Part shown: positions 52,401 through 59,693 of the stretch, one piece after another | Layout: each line of letters starts with the position of its first letter | How positions within the stretch are numbered: position 1 is the stretch's first letter | Origin: Eubacterium sp. OM08-24 | GTDB lineage: Bacteria; Bacillota; Clostridia; Oscillospirales; Acutalibacteraceae | NCBI RefSeq assembly: GCF_003438075.1 | Contig: NZ_QSTA01000003.1 | Location: forward strand, 1-64,000 | Direction: 5' to 3' | DNA length: 64,000 nt | Position numbers and translations under genes: made by a program | The notes under the pieces: model-generated | What the model was told of the DNA's origin: nothing | Database searches by the model: none | The model's input: only the letters and a program-made list of their open reading frames with translations

Positions 52401-53609
52401 AGTATGACCGCTTACAATCGTTACCCTTTGAACGCTCTGCGGCTCGTATCGGTCAATGGACTGCTCTGTGACGGTGTAAACCCCCGGCATTAGCTGAACA
52501 TCTACCGTACCGTCTGCGCCTGTGATAACGGTTTTATTTACACCGTTTCCAGAAATATTGAAGCTAATGCCAGACACAACACCGTCCTCAGAGGTCTTTT
52601 TAATCTGCCCTGTGCCGTAGGTTTCTGTGTCGATTTTAAGATAGAAATATACGGGGTCGGAAGCTCCAGAAACCATTGTCTGTTTACCAACACAGCCCCA
52701 GATAAGCATTTCTCCGCAATCGAGATTGACATTTTTCTGTGCCGATACTGTTACGGGAGAAGTAATCATCTTATCGCTCGTAAAAGTATATTTGTTGCCG
52801 CTTCTTGTTACGGAAATACCGCTTGCGGAAAACTTAATATCGGACAATGTGTTGTTGGTATCCTCAAGCGTCAGGCTGTATTTCTTTGTATCGGGATTGT
52901 ATTTGAGAGTGTAGGTGTCCGCATTGCTCTGGCTTCTTGCTGCAAAGCTCGGAATGGTATAGTGTTTTGACATCTGCGACAAAATCCAGTTGTAGCATTT
53001 CTCGGCGGGTCTGCCTTTCAGGGAATAGTAGTAAGTGTCCCCGTCAATCCCGTTTGCACTCTGGCGGTTTGAGGGGCTTGTGCGGAGCTGCTGCTGATAT
53101 TCCCAGATAATTGTCTGGGTCGCAAAAGCATAATCATCTACATTTGTGCCTGCAACGGGAGAGGATTTACCCTCGTGCCAGCCGTACATCAAAGCCATCA
53201 TAATACCGAACTGAGCGTCAGTCGGCAGGTTTTGAAAATACGAGCTGTTCTTTCCGCTTTTGGACACATAGGAATTGCCCGTGTTGAAATCAACGCCAGA
53301 CTCCACGCAGTAAACCTGATGTGTTCCGCTATTATCTGTCATCAGATATTTTCGCTTGGCATTACCTGCGTTAATGCTTTGCACGGTAATGTTGCCTTTA
53401 CTGTCATAAACGATAAAGGAATAGGTCGCTTTGCTTCGGTAATACTCGCCGTCAGAGCCGACATAGTAATCGCCAAAGGAAGATGTGCAGCTTTTACCTT
53501 CCTCGCTCGTCCACGCAAAGGCGGACATCGGCAGAGCTGTTATCATCATCAGCAAGCAGAGAGCCGCCGACAGGATACGCCTGCCTTTCTTTGTAAACTT
53601 AGTTTTCAT
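49413..53609 (-). CDS. Sortase-anchored surface adhesin with thioester domain and ~10 SpaA/Cna-B repeats
   Basis: The 1398-aa protein has a signal peptide (MKTKFTKKGRRILSAALCLL, cleavage near AFA). A thioester domain follows, with Cys in YCVESGVDFNTG and the partner Gln in ATQTIIWEYQ. I count about ten SpaA/Cna-B-like repeats (~340-1340), each with a KxD/KS-type strand and an E-containing closing strand such as VREKTAPDGFVLDD. It ends with a sorting signal: TPKTG, a hydrophobic span and KKKKKED. Thioester adhesins bind host or partner surfaces covalently. ICE adhesins of this kind likely stabilise mating pairs. The ICE's class B sortase is the likely anchoring enzyme. Confidence 0.88.
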   Translation of the reverse strand: MKTKFTKKGRRILSAALCLLMMITALPMSAFAWTSEEGKSCTSSFGDYYVGSDGEYYRSKATYSFIVYDSKGNITVQSINAGNAKRKYLMTDNSGTHQVYCVESGVDFNTGNSYVSKSGKNSSYFQNLPTDAQFGIMMALMYGWHEGKSSPVAGTNVDDYAFATQTIIWEYQQQLRTSPSNRQSANGIDGDTYYYSLKGRPAEKCYNWILSQMSKHYTIPSFAARSQSNADTYTLKYNPDTKKYSLTLEDTNNTLSDIKFSASGISVTRSGNKYTFTSDKMITSPVTVSAQKNVNLDCGEMLIWGCVGKQTMVSGASDPVYFYLKIDTETYGTGQIKKTSEDGVVSGISFNISGNGVNKTVITGADGTVDVQLMPGVYTVTEQSIDRYEPQSVQRVTIVSGHTATVTFNNTLKRGSLEIIKNSEDNLVEGVKFHLYGTSLSGLPVDEYAVTDENGVARFENVLISGETPYTVEEVDTAIRYVVPESQTAPIEWEKVTSRSFTNILKKFNVTVTKSDAETGTAQGDASLAGAVYGIYKGEELIDTYTTDENGQFTTDYYICDDDWTIREISPSEGYLLDTTIHHIGAEPELYTVERNSTANDVTEQIIKGNIAIIKHTDDGETQIETPETGATFEVYLKAAGSYDAAKETERDILTCDENGFAQTKDMPYGVYVVEQTSGWEGRELMKPFEVFISKDGQTYRYLINNANFESYIKIVKKDAETGATIPYAGAGFQIYDPNGELVTMTFTYPEVTTIDTFYTTADGYLITPQTLEYGTGYSIVEVQAPYGYVLNSEPVYFDVTQDGSAEESGITVIEVVRSNMAQKGTITVSKSGEVFTSVSENNGMYQPVFAVQGLEGAVYEITAAEDIYTLDGTLRASKGEVVDTITTGTDGTAKSKELYLGKYEVKEITAPYGMVLNDEIHAVELVYAGQNIAVTETETSFYNERQRVEIDLVKSLETDEAYGVGNNGEIFDVTFGLYAETDLTAADGTVIPADGLIEIISLDENGKGTVNSDLPFGSYYVKELSTNSAYVLNEQKYPVHFEYAGQDTAVVHLSANDGEAIENEIIYGSVSGLKSDEDGKALGGAVIGIFKTGTEEFTKENAIQTTTSADDGSFSFEKVPYGTWVIREIESPTGFVLSEEEIAVTVGKVDEVVEIELVNYFIKGNIELTKVDADYPDNKLTGAVFEVYADTNGNGEFDKDDKLCGEMTELEGGVYQMTELRYGKYFVREKTAPDGFVLDDGVYGVSIEENGKTYTVENKAGVGFINDAQKGSLKIVKTSSDGKVEGFSFRVTSADGYDQNFKTDKNGEIFIEGLRIGEYTVSEVSDSASAGYILPADKQATVKTDSTTIVEMHNEFRDTPKTGDDFNLGLWVSLAAASVIGAGVLGFVGFKKKKKED

Positions 53610-53644
53610 AGGCTGTTAAACCGTCCTTTCTTGATTTTGGGCAT

Positions 53645-53675
53645 AAAAAAATCCCTCTGTCTTTGAACAGAGGGA
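53645..53675 (-). terminator. Terminator of the lipoprotein gene
   Basis: TCCCTCTGT (53652-53660) pairs with ACAGAGGGA (53667-53675), and on the minus strand TTTTTTT follows. It separates the lipoprotein gene from the adhesin gene, whose start lies beyond it at 53609. Confidence 0.85.
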
Positions 53676-53691
53676 AAAGCCTGATAGCTGC

Positions 53692-54399
53692 TCACGCAAA
53701 GAGGAAATAAATCGAGTAGCTGCCGTTTCCTCTTGCTTCGCAATAAATATTAAAAGTTGTGATTTCATCAATTCCGTATGCGCCGAGATTTTCGACAGTA
53801 TGGAATGTGATATAGCGTTCAAGGCTCTGCTTTAATGCTTCGCCCTGATTGTTCTGTGATGCCGTTACAGGTTTCCACCAAGTAGAATTACTCGGAGTGA
53901 GTGAGCTGTCTAAGGCAAGCCCCATATCCAGACCAATGCCGATACAATCTTCCTTGACCGTTTCAATGTCAAATTCATAATCATAGGCGGTTTTAGGCTT
54001 TGTATCTTCGGGAACTGTCTGCGGTGGTATCTCCGCAGGCGGCTCTGTTTTCTCTGGCTTTTCGACAGGAGCAGAGCTGCTTTCCGTTACCGCAGGTTTT
54101 GTTTCAGATACTTGATTTTTTCCTTGCGATACAGGCTCGTTCTGTTTTGAAGTTTCGCTTTCAACAGGCTCATACTCTGTAACTTTGGCATTGCTTTCAA
54201 GCTCAGTATCCGTTTTGGCACTTTCACTTTCTTTACTTTCCGAGAAAAAACTGCTTTCTGTGCTTTCTGTTTCGGCGGCGGCTTCTGTTTCCGCTACAAA
54301 CTCATAATTATCACTTTCTTCGGGAGCTGTTGAAACATCAGCACAGCCGCTTAATGTCAATATCAGCACAAATAGCATTGCAATCATCTTTTTTCGCAT
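53692..54399 (-). CDS. Lipoprotein with Ser/Glu/Pro-rich linker
   Basis: The 235-aa protein has a lipoprotein signal (MRKKMIAMLFVLILTLSGCA, Cys at 19). A long low-complexity linker rich in Glu, Ser, Thr and Pro (~22-135) would span the wall, and a compact C-terminal domain of about 95 residues follows. The family is not recognised. It lies upstream of the adhesin, so a surface role during mating is plausible. GGAGGTC precedes the ATG. Confidence 0.75.
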   Translation of the reverse strand: MRKKMIAMLFVLILTLSGCADVSTAPEESDNYEFVAETEAAAETESTESSFFSESKESESAKTDTELESNAKVTEYEPVESETSKQNEPVSQGKNQVSETKPAVTESSSAPVEKPEKTEPPAEIPPQTVPEDTKPKTAYDYEFDIETVKEDCIGIGLDMGLALDSSLTPSNSTWWKPVTASQNNQGEALKQSLERYITFHTVENLGAYGIDEITTFNIYCEARGNGSYSIYFLFA

Positions 54400-54599
54400 A
54401 GCATAGACCTCCTTTGCGGCTTCATTATACGAAAAACCTCAGAAGCTCTCAAAGGTAGAAAATCTTTCAAACAAAGAGTTTTGCATATATTCCTTTTTCG
54501 GATAGTCTTGGTAGTAAAAAAGGGGGTGAGGTGTGGAGAGGGGGAAGCCGAAAAAGCGGCTATCCACGAAAACGGGCAGACCTCGCCCTCGGTGTGCGG

Positions 54600-55544
54600 C
54601 TATCGTTCCTGAGCTTTGTTTCGCTGCAAGTGTCGGTTGTAAAACTCCAACGCTTTTACAACAAAATCCGCTTCCTGTCCTTTGGGAACAGATTTAGGAA
54701 TGAGTTTGGTTATCCTCTCGTCACGGAAAGCAGGCTTTTCCCTTTGATTGGGTTTTTCTTCCTCCATAATGCTCTGGATAACCTCGCCTGTCAGCTTACC
54801 CTCCTGCATAAACTTCTTCATTTTGATAGCCTGTGCAAGCGACGGGGTAGCGTCGTTGTAGCTCATAGCTTCAAGCAAGGTGTATTGCTGTTCTTCGGTC
54901 AGATAAGAGATTTCAACGGCAGGACGAAAAGCAATCTGCCTTTCATCTACCATTTGCAGGATTTCGGGAACAAGCTCGGTCAGACGGATAAAACGGCGGA
55001 TTTGGTCTTGACTTTCTCCGACAAGTTCTCCTAATTTTTCACGAGAAGTCTTTTTTTCGGACTTCTGTGCCATTGGCACAGAAGTTAAATCATTCCTTTG
55101 TCCTTGCCTGTTCATCGCTTCAAGCCGCATTTTATAGGCAAAGGCTTTCTCACTCGGTAAAATCGTTGACCTCTGTAAATTGCTTTCTACCATTACAATA
55201 ATGGCTTCATCACGGGTCAGCTCTTTAACCTCACATTTCAGCGTTTCAAGCCCCGCAAGCTCGCAAGCCTTTTTTCTTCTGTGTCCGCTTACAAGCTCAT
55301 ACCGTCCGTCCTCTTTAAGCCGAACGGTAGCAGGGGTCATTACGCCGTTTCGCTTAATGCTCTCGACAAGCTGCTGCATATCCTCGTCCATTAAAACCTT
55401 GAACGGGTGGTCTGGAAACTCGTCAATCTGCGATAAGGGAATATCTCTGATTTTACTCAGCTTTGCTTCTGCACGGCTTTCATCTGTCTGAAAAAGGTCA
55501 TCGTAAGCGGTCAGTTCGATTTTGGTTTCTCTGCTTCTCGCCAA
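54600..55544 (-). CDS. parB: ParB-family partition protein (TTG start)
   Basis: The ~314-aa protein has the ParB core: IPLSQIDEFPDHPFKVLMDE, then NGVMTPATVRLKEDGRYELV, SGHRRKKACELAG, and an HTH region. The start is inferred as TTG at 55542-55544 (Met-Ala-Arg-Ser-Arg) because AGGAGG stands nine bases upstream. An earlier ATG exists at 55574 without a site. It overlaps parA's 3' end by about 47 bases. With ParA it would segregate the element while extrachromosomal or stabilise it. It ends NKAQER. Confidence 0.88.
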   Translation of the reverse strand: MARSRETKIELTAYDDLFQTDESRAEAKLSKIRDIPLSQIDEFPDHPFKVLMDEDMQQLVESIKRNGVMTPATVRLKEDGRYELVSGHRRKKACELAGLETLKCEVKELTRDEAIIVMVESNLQRSTILPSEKAFAYKMRLEAMNRQGQRNDLTSVPMAQKSEKKTSREKLGELVGESQDQIRRFIRLTELVPEILQMVDERQIAFRPAVEISYLTEEQQYTLLEAMSYNDATPSLAQAIKMKKFMQEGKLTGEVIQSIMEEEKPNQREKPAFRDERITKLIPKSVPKGQEADFVVKALEFYNRHLQRNKAQER

Positions 55545-56325
55545 TCTCTGCCACCTCCTTTCCGAACTGCTCATAAGCTGCGGCAACCTTACCGCTTTTG
55601 TCGTAAGCAAAAATGCTCTTGCCCTCTGCGGTAGCTTCCACCGCACGGATAGAATGCGGTATCTCAGTATCAAACACCTTGATTTTTTGACCGTAGGCAC
55701 TTTTTACCGTTGCCGTGATTTCCTTAGAAATGTTGGTACGGGGCATTACCATAGTCATTAAAATACCGTCTATCCGCAGCTTGGGATTGATTTGTCGTTT
55801 TACCATTGACACAGAGCGAAGCAACAGCTCCAAACCTTTCGCTGAAAGGTAGTGCGGCTGTGTTGGGATAATCACGCTGTCTGCCGCCGCCAGAGCATTT
55901 ATCGTTATCATACCGAGAGAGGGCATACAGTCGATAAGCACATAATCGTAATTCTTCTTAACCTCATTTACATAGGTTTTCAGAACACGCTCACGGCTCA
56001 TAGCATTGATAAGCCTTACTTCAAAGCCTGATAACTCAATGTTGGACGGAAGCAGGTCAACGCCCTCGCTATGGTGTATGATACCTTGCGAAACATCAAG
56101 AGATTTATCGTCTATGATGTTCTGCATTACGGTGGAGAGCGTTATGGGTATATCGTCAGGTCTGTTGTAGCCGAGTGCCATTGTGAGATTTGCCTGTGCA
56201 TCAGCATCAATGAGCAGAACTTTCTTTCCTTGCTGTACCAGACCTACGCCCAGATTGACCGCCGTGGTCGTTTTACCGACACCGCCTTTCTGATTGGTCA
56301 GAGCAATCACTTTGCAATTTGACAT
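55498..56325 (-). CDS. parA: ParA-family partition ATPase
   Basis: The ~275-aa protein has the deviant Walker A KGGVGKTTTAVNLG (residues 13-26), DADAQANLT, DYVLIDCMPSLG as Walker B and IPTQPHYLSAKG. ParA ATPases move ParB-bound DNA along the nucleoid. AAAGGAGG before the ATG at 56325 sets the start; the frame extends upstream without a site. It is coupled to parB. Confidence 0.92.
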   Translation of the reverse strand: MSNCKVIALTNQKGGVGKTTTAVNLGVGLVQQGKKVLLIDADAQANLTMALGYNRPDDIPITLSTVMQNIIDDKSLDVSQGIIHHSEGVDLLPSNIELSGFEVRLINAMSRERVLKTYVNEVKKNYDYVLIDCMPSLGMITINALAAADSVIIPTQPHYLSAKGLELLLRSVSMVKRQINPKLRIDGILMTMVMPRTNISKEITATVKSAYGQKIKVFDTEIPHSIRAVEATAEGKSIFAYDKSGKVAAAYEQFGKEVAEIGEKQRNQNRTDRLR

Positions 56326-56395
56326 TTGTGCGTCCTCCTTTCGCATAAATTTAGCCGCTTTGTCAAGGCGGCTATGTAAAAGAGTGAGAGAACGC

Positions 56396-56436
56396 AAAAA
56401 AGCCGCTTACTCTTAGGTGAATAAGAATAAGCGGCT
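56396..56436 (-). terminator. Terminator upstream of parA
   Basis: AGCCGCTTA (56401-56409) pairs with TAAGCGGCT (56428-56436), with an inner TCTTA/TAAGA stem, and on the minus strand TTTTTTG follows. It stops transcription of the small gene at 56451-56630. Confidence 0.85.
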
Positions 56437-56450
56437 ATGTGTGATATGCC

Positions 56451-56630
56451 TTAGATATGTTCAATTTTCATTTTCTTAACAGGAGCATTGACAACCTTGA
56501 AAATCAGCTCGTCAACGCAGTCCGTGTATCTACCTTCCTGTATCAGTCTGTTTTTCAGCTCTACAAGGCTATGTATTACCAACTGTCGCTCGTGGCTATC
56601 CAGATATGCGTGGTAGGTTTTATCTTTCAT
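56451..56630 (-). CDS. Small ICE protein, 59 aa, paralogue of the product at 32816-33013
   Basis: The protein starts MKDKTYHAYLDSHERQLVIH and contains VDELIFKVVNAP and KKMKIEH, matching the pattern of the 65-aa protein beside virD4. GGAGGTA before the ATG at 56630 fixes the start. Function unknown. Confidence 0.68.
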   Translation of the reverse strand: MKDKTYHAYLDSHERQLVIHSLVELKNRLIQEGRYTDCVDELIFKVVNAPVKKMKIEHI

Positions 56631-56676
56631 AACGAATACCTCCGTTTCATTTTTCATTATAGATATGTTTAAGAAA

Positions 56677-57285
56677 TTACGCCATTGTGCCATCGCTGCC
56701 TGTACGCAATTTTCGTATTTGCTCATTAAACCTCTGGTGCTTGACAGACTTCACGGCAATTCCTATGAAATATCTGCTTACAAGGAAATCCAATAGATAC
56801 TCTTTAGGGATTTGATAACGCTGTTTGATATAAAAGCATTTCAGCTCTTTTTTACCGCACCAGCGACTAACCGAATTTTTATTGTAGCCCGTAAACTGAG
56901 CTACCTGCTCAACCGACATAACATCTGGGTTGTTTTTTAGCAGTCGTTCATAATACTGCCGCATACGGATTAAATCCTCTTGTGTGAACACCTCATCAAA
57001 GGACGGAGCTTTTTTATCTCCGCCTTTTCCTTTGTAAAAGCCGTCTGGAGCTTTGAATAGCTCTGGGTAATCATCTCTGTCTTTCAAATACTGAATAACA
57101 TCAACCGTCTTGATTTTGAAGCGGCGTGTTTTTTTGCCGCTATCTATGTTCGGCACAAGACCGCTTTCCAATAAAAACAAGCAGGTCTTTTTGCTGATAT
57201 GACAGATACGGTACATTTGGTCTTTGGTTATGTATTCGGGGTATTGCTGCAAAATCTCGTTGCAATATTTTTCTGTAATCATCAC
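56677..57285 (-). CDS. Helix-turn-helix protein, 202 aa, at the right end of the ICE
   Basis: The protein has two HTH-like modules: ITKDQMYRICHISKKTCLFL near the N-terminus (excisionase-like) and MSVEQVAQFTGYNKNSVSRW near residue 130, between them a GxYKGKGGDKKAPSF linker. It could regulate parAB or right-end functions of the element. GAGGTGT precedes the ATG. It is the first gene inside the right end and the only one upstream of parA's terminator besides the small gene. Confidence 0.72.
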   Translation of the reverse strand: MMITEKYCNEILQQYPEYITKDQMYRICHISKKTCLFLLESGLVPNIDSGKKTRRFKIKTVDVIQYLKDRDDYPELFKAPDGFYKGKGGDKKAPSFDEVFTQEDLIRMRQYYERLLKNNPDVMSVEQVAQFTGYNKNSVSRWCGKKELKCFYIKQRYQIPKEYLLDFLVSRYFIGIAVKSVKHQRFNEQIRKLRTGSDGTMA

Positions 57286-57332
57286 TTACACCTCTTTGCG
57301 CTTTTTGGTCAACAGCAGAAGAAAGGTGTAAA

Positions 57333-57430
57333 AGTTCTCTCCAATAGTATTTTGAGAGTGCCTGAAAAGTAGGTGGGAAAAGGGGTTTTGTTCTCTCCTG
57401 AGTTCTCTCCGTTCTCTCCAAGTTCTCTCT
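57333..57430 (+). repeat. Cluster of AGTTCTCTCC boxes at the right end of the ICE
   Basis: Copies lie at 57333-57342, 57390-57398 (lacking the leading A), 57401-57410, 57411-57419 (lacking the A), and 57421-57430 (last base T). The same box is found at the left end, which suggests arm-type sites for the integrase N-terminal domain. Confidence 0.65.
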
Positions 57431-57623
57431 TTTTTGCTTTTTTTGAGCCATTTTTGAAACCCATTCGAACTCACGGTTTTTTGCCGCTTTTCGCCGCTTT
57501 TGGCTCGGATTTTACCTGTAAATAAAGTAGTTTTTCTTGCATTATTTTCTGCTCCTTTCTAACACTTTCCATATCACATAACACATTCGAAATCGAATGA
57601 CCTTTTTAGTTGCCGTATTCCTC

Positions 57624-57701
57624 AAAACCATTGATTTTACGGGCTTTTTCGGTTATTATGTTTGATAGCAGTACGGTTAGTTCTCTCCGATAGTTCTCTC
57701 G
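57624..57701. repeat. Right copy of the ~77-bp imperfect direct repeat bracketing the ICE
   Basis: This matches the left copy at 11299-11375: AAAACCATTGATTTTACGGG, TTTTTCGG, then 21 bases later TTAGTTCTCTCC (57677-57688) and a second box AGTTCTCTCG (57692-57701) 13 bases on. It marks the outer limit of recognisable element-associated sequence on this side. Confidence 0.7.
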
Positions 57702-57734
57702 CATTTCGAACTGTCGGAAGCAGCCAAAACGGAG

Positions 57735-57989
57735 ATGGTAACCACTTTTTGCGGACAAGAGCATTTACTCTTAAAATGGGGCATTTTTTCTCAAAATCCG
57801 CTAAAGTGTGTTGGGAGTAAAACACTCAGCGACAGTGACTACGCCGCATTAACACGAGAAGCTATGCTCTACAGCCTTGACAAAGACTGCGATGATTACG
57901 AAATTCATAAAAAGTCTGACGATACAGACATTTACAGCTCACTCGACTATGAGGACATCGACTTCGGGGAAATACTGTCATTTGACTAA
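57735..57989 (+). CDS. Short ORF with acidic tail, possible gene remnant
   Basis: The 84-aa frame begins MVTTFCGQEHLLLKWG and ends in a very acidic Asp/Tyr-rich tail (SLDYEDIDFGEILSFD). The second half has protein-like character; the first may be a fusion with repeat-derived sequence. No ribosome binding site of normal spacing is seen. It may be the 3' remnant of a chromosomal gene broken by the ICE insertion, or spurious. Confidence 0.35.
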   Translation: MVTTFCGQEHLLLKWGIFSQNPLKCVGSKTLSDSDYAALTREAMLYSLDKDCDDYEIHKKSDDTDIYSSLDYEDIDFGEILSFD

Positions 57990-58247
57990 CAAATTCCGCA
58001 CCGAAAAAGTATTGAAAATAGCTTGAAACAATATTTTTGCATTGCAAATAAAATAATTGCAATCGTTATTTTCCGAGCTGAAATCTATGTGCATTTTGCA
58101 AAGTTTTTGTCGCAAAAAGTCTTTGTATTTTTAGAATTGTATGATTTACTTTTTTACTCTGTTGTGCTATAATTCATACGAATTTAAAGTTATTATAGCT
58201 TATTTTTATTTTTTACAATAATTTTTAATAAAGGTGGTTGAACATTT

Positions 58248-59606
58248 GTGGCAGAGTCAAAATCAATAAGAAATCTTACGCAGGGAAAAATATTCAGTCA
58301 GATTTTGCTTTTTGCTATTCCTGTAATAATCGGAAACCTTTTGCAGGAATTATACAATGTAGTTGATACTCTCATAGTAGGTCAAACTCTTGGAGAAATA
58401 AAATTAGCGGCGGTCGGCTCTACAAGCTCGTTAAACTTTTTTGCACTTGGATTTTTTATAGGACTGTCGGCAGGCTGTTCGGTAATAACCTCTCAGCACT
58501 TTGGCGCAGGAAATATAGAACGGGTAAAGAAAAGTGTTGCCGCACACATACTCATCGGTGTAGTGTCCTCGGTTGTACTCACCGCTGCGTTTGTATTTTT
58601 GGTAAATCCGTTTCTTACAATGCTCGGCACAACAAAAGAAACCTTTGACTACGCAAGCCAATACCTCACTATAATTTACCTTGGCATACCTGCAACAATG
58701 CTCTACAATCTTACCGCATCACTTCTCCGCTCGGTGGGCGACAGCAAAACTCCGCTGTATCTGCTGTTATTTTCTTCTGTACTCAATGTAGGACTTGACC
58801 TGCTGTTTATAGTAGTATTCAAGTGGGATGTATCGGGTGCGGCAATAGCAACGGTTATTTCTCAGCTTATTTCCGCCGTACTCTGCTGCATTTATATATA
58901 CTTCAAGGTTAAAATGCTTTTGCCTACAAAAGATAGCTTTAAAGATATAAAAAGAATGATTACAGACGAGCTTAGGGTAGGCTGTCCTATGGGGCTTCAA
59001 AATTCCGTTATCTCAATAGGAATGATGGTTTTGCAGTATTTTGTAAATCAGTTCGGCTCTTATGCGGTTGCGGCTTACACCATTGGCAACAGAGTACAGC
59101 TGCTTATTCAAAATCCTATGAACTCTATGAGTACGGTAATTGCCACCTTTGCAGGGCAAAATGAGGGCGCAGGCAAGTATGACAGAATCAAAAAAGGCGT
59201 TAATAACTGCCTTATGCTTTGCATTGCCTACTCAATAATTGTGGGCGCAATTTCAATGCTTTTTGCCACACAAATTACAGGAATATTCACAAGCGGCAGC
59301 TCTCAGCAAACAATAGATTACTCCGTACAATTCATATTCTGGAACTGTCCGTTTGAGTGGTCGCTCGGTATGCTGTTCATTTATCGTGGCACAATACAGG
59401 GACTTAAAAACGGCATTATTCCAATGATTGGCTCTCTGATTGAGGTTGCCATGAGAATATGCACACCTGTTCTTTTCAGCTCAATAATCGGCTATGCGTC
59501 AATATGCGTTGCAGGCCCTGCCGCATGGACTGCAAGTATGCTGCTTATGCTTGTTGTGTATTATGTAAAAATGAAAGGCTTTGCGAAGGAAAAATCACTT
59601 GCATAA
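58248..59606 (+). CDS. MATE-family efflux transporter (GTG start)
   Basis: The 452-aa protein has 12 hydrophobic segments and the MATE pattern, with LPxxI-type openings (AIPVIIGNLLQELYNVVDTL) and a repeated half (CPMGLQNSVISIGMMVLQYF). MATE proteins export cationic drugs or metabolites using Na+ or H+. GTG at 58248 is preceded by AAGGTGG. The 258-bp gap upstream is A/T-rich. A terminator follows. Confidence 0.88.
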   Translation: MAESKSIRNLTQGKIFSQILLFAIPVIIGNLLQELYNVVDTLIVGQTLGEIKLAAVGSTSSLNFFALGFFIGLSAGCSVITSQHFGAGNIERVKKSVAAHILIGVVSSVVLTAAFVFLVNPFLTMLGTTKETFDYASQYLTIIYLGIPATMLYNLTASLLRSVGDSKTPLYLLLFSSVLNVGLDLLFIVVFKWDVSGAAIATVISQLISAVLCCIYIYFKVKMLLPTKDSFKDIKRMITDELRVGCPMGLQNSVISIGMMVLQYFVNQFGSYAVAAYTIGNRVQLLIQNPMNSMSTVIATFAGQNEGAGKYDRIKKGVNNCLMLCIAYSIIVGAISMLFATQITGIFTSGSSQQTIDYSVQFIFWNCPFEWSLGMLFIYRGTIQGLKNGIIPMIGSLIEVAMRICTPVLFSSIIGYASICVAGPAAWTASMLLMLVVYYVKMKGFAKEKSLA

Positions 59607-59610
59607 AATT

Positions 59611-59642
59611 AGGGAACTTTTCAAATGAGAAGTTCCCTTTGA
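59611..59642 (+). terminator. Terminator of the MATE gene
   Basis: AGGGAACTT (59611-59619) pairs with AAGTTCCCT (59630-59638), followed by TTGATTTTTATT. Confidence 0.85.
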
Positions 59643-59693
59643 TTTTTATTGACAGAAATTTTTGATTGCTATAAAATTATTAATGGTGATAAA

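Larger units (their letters stand above)
57286..57734. other. 449-bp right-end region of the ICE, no convincing gene
   Basis: This gap holds the AGTTCTCTCC box cluster (57333-57430), a 15-nt inverted match to the tRNA-Ser T-arm (57463-57477), and the right copy of the bracketing direct repeat (57624-57701). Short ORFs here encode repeat-derived peptides such as WRERRELRRE and are not counted as genes. Confidence 0.65.

Noticed and set aside
54535..54600. Possible second oriT or replication origin in the G-rich stretch after parB
   Set aside because: There is a short AGCCGAAAAAGCGGCT hairpin and a GGGGGTG run, but no relaxase or replication gene adjoins it; the region upstream of mobC is a better candidate.
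57333..57430. Possible CRISPR array from the repeated boxes
   Set aside because: Units are only 9-10 bp with irregular, very short spacing and no cas genes nearby; arm-type sites fit better.
57140..57474. Minus-strand ORFs of 62 and 103 codons at the right end (RERRELRRE-type peptides)
   Set aside because: The peptides are produced by the AGTTCTCTCC repeats and overlap the HTH gene start in another frame; no ribosome binding site or domain.
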